From contig JAISNG010000181.1 of the NCBI GenBank assembly GCA_031276365.1, forward strand, positions 1 through 9,154: DNA of 9,154 bases, in the 5' to 3' direction. The notes beneath the pieces are model-generated. The model was not told the origin of the DNA. It did not search any database and worked only from the letters and a program-made list of their open reading frames with translations. This DNA is from Campylobacteraceae bacterium (GTDB lineage: Bacteria > Campylobacterota > Campylobacteria > Campylobacterales > Campylobacteraceae). Positions 1 to 6,094 of this stretch are shown in pieces. The translations under genes and the position numbers were made by a program. The first letter of the stretch is position 1. Every line of letters begins with the position of its first letter.

Positions 1-174
1 ATGTACTTTGCTTATTGTTGGTTCTACCTCGAAAACAAGCGAAGCGTTTTTGCAAAGCAAAATGTTTCTTTGAAAGCTATAAGTTATTTCTGAGGCATCA
101 GCGCAGGCAAAACAGAAAGAATTTTCGTTTTTGTATGATTTTATTTTGAAACGATTTTTAATTTGGATTCCCGC
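1..174 (+). repeat. Left arm of a ~175-bp inverted repeat flanking the window
   Basis: This segment is the reverse complement of 8955-9129 (position x pairs with 9130-x, shifting by one after a T-run). I count five substitutions (at 110, 119, 133, 134 and 137) and one single-base length difference in the T-run near 143-146, so the arms are about 97% identical. It begins at the first base of the window, so its true outer limit is unseen. The inner limit is sharp, at the GGATTCCCGC motif (165-174), where the two arms diverge. No transposase or convincing protein is encoded. It is most likely one copy of a dispersed intergenic repeat. Confidence 0.95.
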
Positions 175-324
175 ATTCCTGTGATGATATTCCTAAGGAA
201 AGCTATCACTAGCGCGGGAATGACAGAGGGCAAATATTCGTTTGCTTTCATGTACGCATTCACTTGTCATTCGGTCGCGGGAATGACGGATGGAAGCGAG
301 AAGACAACTTTTTCCGTCATTCCC
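165..324. repeat. Cluster of dRS3-like palindromic repeats (ATTCCC...GGGAAT)
   Basis: Several half-sites of a TCATTCCCGC / GCGGGAATGA repeat lie here. ATTCCCGC (167-174) pairs with GCGGGAAT (214-221), and the loop holds the further palindrome TTCCTAAGGAA (190-200). GTCATTC (266-272) pairs with GAATGAC (281-287). GGGAATGACGG (279-289) also pairs with CCGTCATTCCC (314-324) as an 11-bp stem. The motif resembles the dRS3 family known from Neisseria and similar small palindromic repeats seen in other proteobacteria; the resemblance is from motif recognition only. No gene overlaps the cluster. Confidence 0.75.
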
Positions 325-467
325 ATGAACACAAGTGTTGTATTGAAATATATATCTTTTATCTATTTTCATTAGTCTTCCTCCAGTTGAACCAAATACA
401 AGAGTTGTATTGAAATAGAAAGAAAGGCTCTTGATGAAAAAATAGCAAACCTGTTGAACCAAAACAA
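319..467 (+). CRISPR. Degenerate two-spacer CRISPR-like remnant
   Basis: A 31-nt unit at 386-416 starts GTTGAACC, ends TGTATTGAAAT and carries an internal perfect hairpin (AATACAA-GAG-TTGTATT). An upstream copy ends at 349; its last 19 nt (331-349) match with one mismatch, while its 5' part is degenerate and runs into a palindromic repeat. A downstream copy starts at 453 and matches only for about the first 16 nt. The two intervening sequences, 350-385 and 417-452, are both exactly 36 nt and unlike each other, giving a constant 67-bp period. The repeat ends resemble type I-B style repeats (GTTGAAC...TGTATTTAAAT), an analogy from memory. There are no cas genes in the window and only one intact repeat, so it could be a decayed array or a chance tandem duplication with diverged interior. 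Confidence 0.5.
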
Positions 468-529
468 GCAAAGTGCTTTTGGCTTGCCGAAATATTTCCT
501 TAAAAACGTGTATCCAAAAGAAACTTTGC
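468..529. other. Large imperfect stem-loop downstream of the CRISPR-like units
   Basis: GCAAAGT (468-474) pairs with ACTTTGC (523-529) and CTTTTGG (476-482) pairs with CCAAAAG (514-520). This gives 14 paired bases with a small internal loop and a 31-nt apical loop. It begins where the last CRISPR-like repeat copy loses similarity. No T-tract follows, so it is not a typical terminator. Part of it (461-508) looks loosely like 31-77 of the inverted repeat, which suggests another decayed dispersed repeat. Confidence 0.55.
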
Positions 530-589
530 AAATATAATACATTTATGAAAGAGGTTAGCGTTTTAAAGAGGGATTAGTTTTTAGATTGC

Positions 590-610
590 CCTCCTCTAAA
601 AAAGAGGAGG
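590..610 (-). terminator. Hairpin after the porin gene, possible terminator
   Basis: CCTCCTCT (590-597) and AGAGGAGG (603-610) form a perfect 8-bp stem with a 5-nt loop, starting about 19 nt downstream of the porin stop codon on the minus strand. The U-rich stretch on that strand lies in the loop and not after the stem (the following sequence is GCAATCTAAAAA), so it is not a canonical intrinsic terminator. Its position makes transcript-end stabilisation or termination the likeliest role. Confidence 0.45.
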
Positions 611-629
611 ATTTGAAAAACTTCAGATA

Positions 630-1811
630 TTAGAAGTTGTATTGTGCCTGAAAACGAATCTCATCGTTGGCATTTTCGGTTGTACCGCCTTTGCCTGGTC
701 TTGTGTCGTTATCAAGGTCTAAATGCGAATAGTATAGCTCCAAACCGAAGTTTTTAGCGTACTTATATGTAACTGTGCCGTAAGCTTCGCTGTAGTCTTG
801 GTCTCTGCTTCCAACGTCAGCCAAACCGTAGCCAACCTCAAAGCCGAATTTATCAACAGTTGCTCCGCCTTTTACAAACGCCGTACCAACATCTGCAACA
901 TTGGATGTTCTATAATAGAGCTGTTTACCAAATCTAATAAAGCCGTCGTTATCCGCGTCAAGCGAATAGATGCCCTGATCTTTGTCGCTTGCAAAATAGC
1001 CTGCAGTTACAGCAAATAGTTGATTTTTATAGCCGCCTTCCAAGCCGTAGAAAATACCCGCATCTTCAACCGCACCGATTTGGTCTGCAAGTTTCAGATA
1101 GTTCACCTGACCTCTTGCATTAAAACCGTTTAAGGCAAATTTTGCTTCGCCGAACAATACCACATCAGCTACTGTTTCTAAATTTGCCGCCCAAAACTGC
1201 AAGCCTACAGGTCCGACTTTACCGATAGCCGCCAAAGCGTATAGATTGTCATTGCTGTCAAAGTTTGTAGGAGCATACGGATGACTATTTAAAGCGTTTA
1301 TCTGCAGATATGCCGCGCCTGCTAAAGTCCAATCAGGAGTTACAGAGTAAAGTGCAAGCACGCCGTTTCCGCGTGAACCACTTATCGCCGCTGACTGCGT
1401 CCATGGAGTAGGAATCTCTAATTTTCCTGCTCTTACATTCAAACCGTTTGCGGCGTACTGGAAGTAGTATTTATCAAACGTAAAACTATTTCCACTCGTC
1501 GTATCGCCTGCGGGGGAACTTGCCTCGCTTTCACCCCTGTTCCATATATCTGTTACAAGAGATGTACCGAACTTAAAACTGTCCGATATAGGCGAAATAA
1601 GCTGTAAATAGCCGGAAAAACGATGAGCATCTACACCTTTGCTGCCACTTGAAACAGGAGTGGCGAAATCAGACTGAGAGTGATATCTGTATCTCACCTG
1701 ACCGTTTGCCTCAACACCTTTTACAGCCTCTTCAAGAGGCGTAGCATTTAGCGCCGTGCTAAACGCACCTACTGCCAATACGGCAGATAAACTTAACTTT
1801 GTTAGCTTCAT
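630..1811 (-). CDS. Outer-membrane porin, Campylobacter MOMP-like family
   Basis: This 393-residue protein begins with a Sec signal peptide: K2, K5, a hydrophobic stretch at about residues 8-20, and probable cleavage after ALNA (residue 23). The mature protein starts TPLEEAVKGVEANGQVRYRY, a start typical of epsilonproteobacterial major outer-membrane porins. The rest has alternating aromatic/polar strands expected of a beta-barrel and the C-terminus ends in Phe (FQAQYNF), the usual BAM recognition signal. It should form a trimeric or monomeric diffusion pore for small solutes; specificity cannot be read from the sequence. The length is close to the family norm of roughly 400 residues. The ATG start is supported by AAGGAG eight bases upstream. 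It is monocistronic, with an extended -10 promoter upstream and a hairpin after its stop. Family assignment is firm; an exact subfamily name is not. Confidence 0.87.
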   Translation of the reverse strand: MKLTKLSLSAVLAVGAFSTALNATPLEEAVKGVEANGQVRYRYHSQSDFATPVSSGSKGVDAHRFSGYLQLISPISDSFKFGTSLVTDIWNRGESEASSPAGDTTSGNSFTFDKYYFQYAANGLNVRAGKLEIPTPWTQSAAISGSRGNGVLALYSVTPDWTLAGAAYLQINALNSHPYAPTNFDSNDNLYALAAIGKVGPVGLQFWAANLETVADVVLFGEAKFALNGFNARGQVNYLKLADQIGAVEDAGIFYGLEGGYKNQLFAVTAGYFASDKDQGIYSLDADNDGFIRFGKQLYYRTSNVADVGTAFVKGGATVDKFGFEVGYGLADVGSRDQDYSEAYGTVTYKYAKNFGLELYYSHLDLDNDTRPGKGGTTENANDEIRFQAQYNF

Positions 1812-1847
1812 AATTTTTTCTCCTTTTTGCTAATAAAGATAGGTGGA

Positions 1848-1853
1848 ATTATA
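1848..1853 (-). promoter_or_regulatory. Probable -10 box of the porin promoter
   Basis: Read on the minus strand, TGCTATAAT is a perfect extended -10 (TGnTATAAT) 36 bases upstream of the porin ATG, predicting a leader of about 30 nt. There is no good -35 at 17 nt, as is common in this phylum. A TTGACA further upstream (1896-1901 on the plus strand as TGTCAA) is too distant to serve this box. Confidence 0.65.
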
Positions 1854-1920
1854 GCAGTTTTTACTTACAAAACGATAACGAGTTCTGATTTAATGTGTCA
1901 ATTAAGAAATATAGAAAGTA

Positions 1921-1973
1921 GAAAGGATTGCAGTTATTAGGTGGTAACAACTAAAATATCTTACAATCCTTTC
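1921..1973. other. Strong intergenic stem-loop of unknown role
   Basis: GAAAGGATTG (1921-1930) and CAATCCTTTC (1964-1973) form a perfect 10-bp stem. Inside the 33-nt loop, AGTT (1932-1935) can pair with AACT (1949-1952), so the element could fold as a two-part hairpin. It lies in the 300-bp gap between the porin and the YdcH-like gene, upstream of the porin promoter. It lacks a T-tract on either strand. It could be a small RNA, a protein-binding site or a small mobile repeat; nothing here decides between them. I see no other gene in 1812-2111. Confidence 0.5.
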
Positions 1974-2073
1974 AGTCTTTCCGCAAAAGGAGCTAAAATA
2001 AAAATTCAATTGGCAGTATAGGCTTAAACGGTAAATGAGCAGTAAATTAAGCGGCGCGAGAAAATCGCAGGTC

Positions 2074-2102
2074 ATAACGCCTCTTTGTACAAAAGGCGTT
2101 AT
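2074..2102 (-). terminator. Long palindrome at the end of the rpmB-argJ-ydcH-like cluster
   Basis: ATAACGCCT (2074-2082) pairs with AGGCGTTAT (2094-2102), and the interior TTTGTACAAA (2084-2093) is itself a perfect palindrome, so 2074-2102 is almost entirely self-complementary. It sits 10 bp after the stop of the last gene of the minus-strand cluster, the expected place for a transcript end. The sequence following it on the minus strand is not U-rich, so the terminator call is positional. Confidence 0.5.
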
Positions 2103-2111
2103 AAGGTTTTG

Positions 2112-2339
2112 TTAGAGGTTATTCTCTTTTTTGTATTTTACAATGAGGGCATAAGCTTCATCTTTTAGAAGCAATTTCTCTTTTTTCAGCCTTTCAAGCT
2201 CAAGATGTTCCAAATGTTCGCGCCCTTCTTCAACGTCAAGTATTTTTTGGTCAAGCTCATTGTGTTTTTCAAAAATCTTGGCAAAATGTGCGTCCTCCTG
2301 TTTTAGTTTTGTAATAATGTCTCTGTATTCATGCAGCAT
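2112..2339 (-). CDS. YdcH-family (DUF465) small coiled-coil protein
   Basis: This 75-residue, highly charged protein is rich in Leu, Glu and Lys, with no signal peptide or membrane segment. The N-terminal pattern MLHEYRDIITKLKQEDAHF and the HNELDQKI motif at about residues 26-33 match the YdcH/DUF465 family, whose members form short antiparallel alpha-helical hairpins; the molecular function is not established. The C-terminal half (about 45-65) is a basic/leucine-rich helix (ERLKKEKLLLKDEAYALI). AAGGAG stands seven bases before the ATG, supporting this start. It is the last gene of the minus-strand cluster, 52 bp after argJ and with no obvious promoter of its own. From memory, a DUF465 gene also lies near rpmB in Campylobacter jejuni, consistent with conserved order. 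Confidence 0.85.
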   Translation of the reverse strand: MLHEYRDIITKLKQEDAHFAKIFEKHNELDQKILDVEEGREHLEHLELERLKKEKLLLKDEAYALIVKYKKENNL

Positions 2340-2391
2340 GGCTGTTCTCCTTATAATTTTTTTTTATTTTAACGATTTTGTCATTAAAATC

Positions 2392-3579
2392 TTATGAACG
2401 GTAAGAAGCATTTATCTTTACGTATTCATGTCCCAAATCGCATCCATATGCCGTATAATTTTCCGTGCCAACACCCAAATCACAGATGATTTTGAAACTC
2501 TCCTTTTTCATAACTGCGTTAGCCGCCTTTTCACTCTCCTTGTCAAGCTCCAGTTTTTGAGACGAATAGACAAGCACATCATCATAATGTATAATCAAGC
2601 TCTCTTCCTTGCATGTAATGCCGCAAGCGCCTATCGTAGATGCTATGCGTCCCCAATTTGGGTCTTCTCCGAAAATCGCGGTTTTCACAAGCAGTGAGTT
2701 ACTCAAGGCTTTTGCGGCTTTTTTTGCTTCGTCTAATGCTGCCGCGTTTTTAACTTCAAATGCCACTACTTTTTTGCTTCCCTCACCGTCTTTTACTATC
2801 TCCAAAGCCAAATGTTTTGTTATAAACTTCAAAGCTTCTATGAAAGCATCTTGGTCCCAAACACCGCTTTTTGCCGATGATAAAAGCATCACGGTATCGT
2901 TTGTAGATGTATCGCCGTCCACACTTATGGCATTAAAGCTATCCTCTGCCGCCTCTTTCAAAAGTGTCGTTATCAGCTCTTTTGGTACATTTGCATCCGT
3001 TGCAATGAAGCAAAGCATCGTGGCAAGCGACGGATTTATCATACCCGCCCCTTTGCAGATGGCTCCTATGTGAAATGAGCCTTTGCCTTCCACATCAACC
3101 CTTACGGATATCTCTTTTTTAAATCTGTCCGTAGTCATAATCGCTTCGGCTGCCGCGTTTGAATCTTTAGCGTTGAAATCAAAAAGCTCAAAGGATTTTG
3201 CAATTTTTTGTGTATCAAGCCTGTAGCCTATGACGCCCGTTGAGCTCATAATGGGATTTTTTGCATTTAAAAAGCTTGGGATATGCAAAAAAAGCTCATC
3301 TATATCATCTACCCCTTTTTCGCCAGTCATCGCATTGGCATTTTTGGAATTTATCAAAATAAAATTTGTCTGAAATATCTCGCCGTATCTTTTAAAGTGG
3401 CGTATCGGTGCGGCTTGAAATCTATTTGAAGTAAAAATCGCGCCCACGTCGCAAAGCGTATCGCTTCGTATAAAAGCTACATCTTTTTTGTTTTCAGTCT
3501 TAAGTCCTACACTCACACCGCCGCTGAAAAACCCTTCTACATTATCAAGCCCGCCTTTTAGCGGCAATATATCAAACAT
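2392..3579 (-). CDS. argJ: Arginine biosynthesis protein ArgJ (ornithine acetyltransferase)
   Basis: ArgJ transfers the acetyl group from N2-acetylornithine to glutamate, recycling N-acetylglutamate in the cytosolic arginine pathway; some members also use acetyl-CoA as donor (EC 2.3.1.35/2.3.1.1), which sequence alone does not settle. The 395-residue length is normal. The self-cleavage region is intact: KGAGMINPSLATML (176-189), with Thr187 as the expected N-terminal nucleophile of the beta chain after cleavage at Ala186. The oxyanion-hole STG (113-115), the DGDTSTNDT motif (221-229) and the EDPNWGRI segment (305-312) are present, and the C-terminus is the usual INASYRS type. The ATG overlaps the last 8 bp of the upstream channel gene, and its GGAGGAG ribosome site (7-nt spacing) lies inside that gene, so translation is probably coupled. 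Identification is secure. Confidence 0.97.
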   Translation of the reverse strand: MFDILPLKGGLDNVEGFFSGGVSVGLKTENKKDVAFIRSDTLCDVGAIFTSNRFQAAPIRHFKRYGEIFQTNFILINSKNANAMTGEKGVDDIDELFLHIPSFLNAKNPIMSSTGVIGYRLDTQKIAKSFELFDFNAKDSNAAAEAIMTTDRFKKEISVRVDVEGKGSFHIGAICKGAGMINPSLATMLCFIATDANVPKELITTLLKEAAEDSFNAISVDGDTSTNDTVMLLSSAKSGVWDQDAFIEALKFITKHLALEIVKDGEGSKKVVAFEVKNAAALDEAKKAAKALSNSLLVKTAIFGEDPNWGRIASTIGACGITCKEESLIIHYDDVLVYSSQKLELDKESEKAANAVMKKESFKIICDLGVGTENYTAYGCDLGHEYVKINASYRS

Positions 3580-4705
3580 ACTTTAACTCCTCCGGTTTTG
3601 TCTTTCTTCTGATAAGTCTTTTGAGATTTACTATACTCTCATTTGTGCCAACAATCAAAAGTTTCGCATTTGTGCCGATAATAGTATCGCCGCGCGGCAT
3701 CGGTACAAATTTGCCGTTAAGGTCGCTGATACCGACAACGCTTACGTTTGTTATCTCTCTTAGATGTGTCTCTTTGAGTTTTTTAAATATTATCCATGAA
3801 AACTCAGGCACTGCAACCTCTTCAATATTTACGGGAGGGTCTTTTTTGGAGAGGAGATTTTCCATCATATTTTGCATATCAGGATGTAAACTTACAGCGT
3901 TTAATCTTTGTGCTACAAGTTTTGAGGGCGAAACTACAGAGTCGGCTCCGAGTTTTTTCAGTTTTTCCGCTTCGCTGTCATTACCTGCCTGCGCCATGAT
4001 AAAAAACTGTTTTTTAAGTCCCAGCTCTTTTTCATAAAGCCTTGTCGTAACGACTTGAGCAATATTGTCCGCTACATGTTCGCTCAATGTTACCACGCCT
4101 CTTGCAGATGCAAGGGAGGATTTGAGTATTGAAAGTTCCGTGTGCGGTTCGCCTTGTACGTAATAAGGGTATTGATTTTGCTTTGCCGTCTGTTCAAAGT
4201 CAGAAGAGTTATCCACTACGACAAATGGTATATGATTTTGACGAAACTGTTTTGCAAGTTCTATAGTGAAATTGTTGTGGTGGCAAATGACAAAGTGGTT
4301 TTTGAGTCTGGCAATTTTTTGAAGCATTTTTCGCTCCTTGATGAGTTTTGTTATAACGCCTTTGTTTATCATATCTATCAAAACGCCGATTGAGAATGAA
4401 AAAACAGCAAATCCCAATACAATTAATCCGATAGTAAAAAATCGTCCCGCTGTAGAGATGTTGTCTATTTCGCCGAATCCTACGGTCGTAAAGGTGAAAC
4501 CTGCCTGATAAATAGCGTCTATAAGCGTAAAATTATCTATCAAAACATAACCTATAGTGCCTACCATCATGATGGCAACAAGCAGTATTAAAGGCAGTCT
4601 TAGAGGTTTTAACTGTTCGTAGATTTGATTGTCTATTTTAACTTTAGGGGCGGCGGATTGCTTACGCCACCCTCGGGGTGATTTATCCTTTTTATCAAAG
4701 TTCAT
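3572..4705 (-). CDS. Two-TM potassium channel with RCK/TrkA domains
   Basis: This 377-residue protein has a basic cytoplasmic N-terminus (1-34), TM1 at about 35-56, a pore helix, the K+ selectivity filter TTVGFGE (73-79), and TM2 at about 88-112. An RCK/TrkA-N domain (about 136-265) and a TrkA-C-like domain (about 295-365) follow, so the architecture is that of MthK-type ligand-gated K+ channels. It should conduct K+ across the inner membrane under control of the C-terminal gating ring. The Rossmann segment FVICHHNNFTIEL (138-150) lacks the usual GxGxxG glycines, so nucleotide binding may be altered or lost. From memory, Helicobacter pylori has a related channel gene (HP0490, HpKchA) next to rpmB. 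Its ATG is preceded by GGGAG at about 6 nt, lies 25 bp after rpmB, and the gene end overlaps argJ by 8 bp. Confidence 0.9.
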   Translation of the reverse strand: MNFDKKDKSPRGWRKQSAAPKVKIDNQIYEQLKPLRLPLILLVAIMMVGTIGYVLIDNFTLIDAIYQAGFTFTTVGFGEIDNISTAGRFFTIGLIVLGFAVFSFSIGVLIDMINKGVITKLIKERKMLQKIARLKNHFVICHHNNFTIELAKQFRQNHIPFVVVDNSSDFEQTAKQNQYPYYVQGEPHTELSILKSSLASARGVVTLSEHVADNIAQVVTTRLYEKELGLKKQFFIMAQAGNDSEAEKLKKLGADSVVSPSKLVAQRLNAVSLHPDMQNMMENLLSKKDPPVNIEEVAVPEFSWIIFKKLKETHLREITNVSVVGISDLNGKFVPMPRGDTIIGTNAKLLIVGTNESIVNLKRLIRRKTKPEELKYV

Positions 4706-4730
4706 AATTCACTCCCTGCGGGGTAAAAAA

Positions 4731-4919
4731 TCAGCCGTTTTTCTTCATCGTTCTAAGAGTTGAGGCTGCAATTTTAATCTTTTGCGTAGTGCCGTCTTCA
4801 AGAGTAATTCTTACTGTACGAAGATTTGGTAAAAATCGTCTTTTTGTTTTATTGTTGGCGTGGCTGACATTGTTTCCTACAAGAGGACCTTTGCCGCTAA
4901 GTACACATCTTCTTGCCAT
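4731..4919 (-). CDS. rpmB: 50S ribosomal protein L28
   Basis: The 62-residue basic protein starts MARRCVLSGKGPLVGNNVSH and continues with NNKTKRRFLPNL, the L28 signature, then a TVRITLEDGTT strand and a C-terminal ASTLRTMKK. It binds 23S rRNA in the large subunit and is needed for assembly. The length fits the short L28 form. A longer in-frame reading up to 5000 exists, but the conserved MARRC start at 4919 has a proper AAAGGA site about 6 nt upstream, and the extra 27 residues are hydrophobic, unlike L28, and cover the promoter. It is the first gene of the minus-strand cluster; the K+ channel gene follows 25 bp later. Confidence 0.97.
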   Translation of the reverse strand: MARRCVLSGKGPLVGNNVSHANNKTKRRFLPNLRTVRITLEDGTTQKIKIAASTLRTMKKNG

Positions 4920-4971
4920 CGTAAATCCTTTAAATAAATTTTGGGCGGTAAAAATACCAAGCAAAGTTGTG

Positions 4972-4977
4972 ATTATA
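4972..4977 (-). promoter_or_regulatory. Probable -10 box of the rpmB operon
   Basis: On the minus strand, TGTTATAAT is a perfect extended -10 located 52 bases upstream of the rpmB ATG and 50 bp past the aguA stop, predicting a leader of about 45 nt. A TTGACA at the end of aguA (plus-strand TGTCAA at 5019-5024) is about 41 bp away and too distant to be its -35. This promoter would separate rpmB-channel-argJ-ydcH-like expression from aguA. Confidence 0.65.
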
Positions 4978-5026
4978 ACATAAATAGTTGATAAAATCAT
5001 TAAATTTAAACTTTTACAGTGTCAAG

Positions 5027-5998
5027 TCAAAACCTATTTATGCTTGCACAGTGCAAACTCCCATGCTGACGGATAAAAACACGTGCGTCTATGCCGATTA
5101 TCTCATGTTTTGGCAAAAAACGGCGCAAAAGTTCTTTTATCCTCAAATCATTCGCATCATTATATGTCGGCAGCAAAACCGCGCCGTTTACAAAAACAAA
5201 ATTTGCATAAGTGGCAGGCAGACGCTCGCCATCGTAAAATATTGGTTTTGGCATCGGCATCGGCAGCAGTTTAAATCCCGTACTTTTTAACTCCGCCTCC
5301 ATCTTTTTCAGCTCTTCAAAATGTTCATCTTTTTCATCTTCACATGTCGTGTAAGCTATCGTATCTTTCGTGATAAAGCGCGCAAGCGTATCTACATGAG
5401 AGTCTGTATCGTCGCCTTTTAAAAAGCCATGTTCAAGCCAGATTGTTCTTTTCAATCCGAAAATATCTTTTAGTTTTGCATCTATTTCATCTTTGCTCAT
5501 GTTCGGATTTCTGTTGTCTTCCAAAAGACATTTTGAGGTCGTCAAAAGCACGCCTTCTCCATTGCTGTCGATGCTTCCGCCCTCAAGCACAATCGGCACG
5601 CTTACAATCTCTCCTCTCATATAACCGCGCTTGAAGAGTTTTTGATTTACCGCGTCGTCAAGCGCTGCTTCAAATTTCCCGCCCCATGCGTTAAATGTAA
5701 AATCATACGAAACAACTCCATCTTCCGCTTGTATATCAATCGCGCCGAAATCCCTTATCCATGTATCGTTTGTAGATATTTGCACAAAAGTGATATTTTC
5801 GCACCCTGACAACAATTTTTTGGCGGCTTTTTTATCGGCGCACAATACGATACAATGTTCGTATTTTGAGGCTGCCTTGATAAAATCTTTGTATGACAAA
5901 AGTATCTCATCTAAATACGGCAGCCAGTCTGTTTTTTCATGCGGCAGTGCAAACATAAGCGAGCTTTGTTGTTCCCATTCGGCAAACAGTCGTTTCAT
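5027..5998 (-). CDS. aguA: Agmatine deiminase (peptidylarginine deiminase-like family)
   Basis: The enzyme hydrolyses agmatine to N-carbamoylputrescine and ammonia, a step of putrescine synthesis, in the cytosol. The guanidine-modifying fold is supported by TWIRDFG (79-85, Asp83), NAWGGKF (103-109), LEGGSID (138-144, Glu139), DSHVDTLARF (199-208, His201) and the C-terminal HGSLHCASIN with nucleophile Cys317. At 323 residues it is shorter than the ~370-residue plant and gammaproteobacterial enzymes but fits the Helicobacter/Campylobacter type. The ATG has AGAGG 6 nt upstream and a TATAAT 20 nt upstream. It stands alone on the minus strand, divergent from rpe; rpmB follows after 107 bp with its own promoter. 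No partner N-carbamoylputrescine amidase is in the window. A related guanidine-group hydrolase activity cannot be excluded, but agmatine is by far the likeliest substrate. Confidence 0.9.
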   Translation of the reverse strand: MKRLFAEWEQQSSLMFALPHEKTDWLPYLDEILLSYKDFIKAASKYEHCIVLCADKKAAKKLLSGCENITFVQISTNDTWIRDFGAIDIQAEDGVVSYDFTFNAWGGKFEAALDDAVNQKLFKRGYMRGEIVSVPIVLEGGSIDSNGEGVLLTTSKCLLEDNRNPNMSKDEIDAKLKDIFGLKRTIWLEHGFLKGDDTDSHVDTLARFITKDTIAYTTCEDEKDEHFEELKKMEAELKSTGFKLLPMPMPKPIFYDGERLPATYANFVFVNGAVLLPTYNDANDLRIKELLRRFLPKHEIIGIDARVFIRQHGSLHCASINRF

Positions 5999-6018
5999 AA
6001 TAATCCTCTTTTAGCGGT

Positions 6019-6024
6019 ATTATA
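6019..6024 (-). promoter_or_regulatory. Probable -10 box of aguA
   Basis: TATAAT on the minus strand (GGCTATAATACC), 20 bases upstream of the aguA ATG, predicts a short leader of about 14 nt. It lies inside the inverted repeat AGCGGT (6013-6018) ... ACCGCT (6033-6038), which could be an operator or could be incidental. Confidence 0.6.
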
Positions 6025-6057
6025 GCCAAAAAACCGCTTTTTTATAAAGCAAATATT

Positions 6058-6066
6058 TGATATAAT
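6058..6066 (+). promoter_or_regulatory. Probable extended -10 of the rpe-trpF-dnaQ-DUF192 operon
   Basis: TGATATAAT is a perfect extended -10 ending 28 bases before the rpe ATG, predicting a leader of about 22 nt. With the aguA -10 only 33 bp away on the other strand, the 96-bp gap holds two back-to-back promoters. Confidence 0.7.
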
Positions 6067-6094
6067 AATTGCTATTTTTTTAACGAGGTTTGAT

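Noticed and set aside
193..531. 112-residue minus-strand open frame in the left flank
   Set aside because: It is made of the palindromic repeats and the CRISPR-like units read backwards; there is no ribosome site, domain or codon pattern of a gene.
1812..2111. Search for tRNA, SRP RNA or tmRNA in the gap
   Set aside because: No cloverleaf, GGAAGGAAGC-like SRP loop or tmRNA end could be recognised; only the two stem-loops stand out.
2032..2112. 26-codon plus-strand frame in the porin-ydcH gap
   Set aside because: It runs through the terminator-like palindrome and has no ribosome site.
4920..5000. 27-residue N-terminal extension of L28 starting at 5000
   Set aside because: It is hydrophobic and unlike L28, covers the TGTTATAAT promoter, and the conserved MARRC start with a good ribosome site is at 4919.
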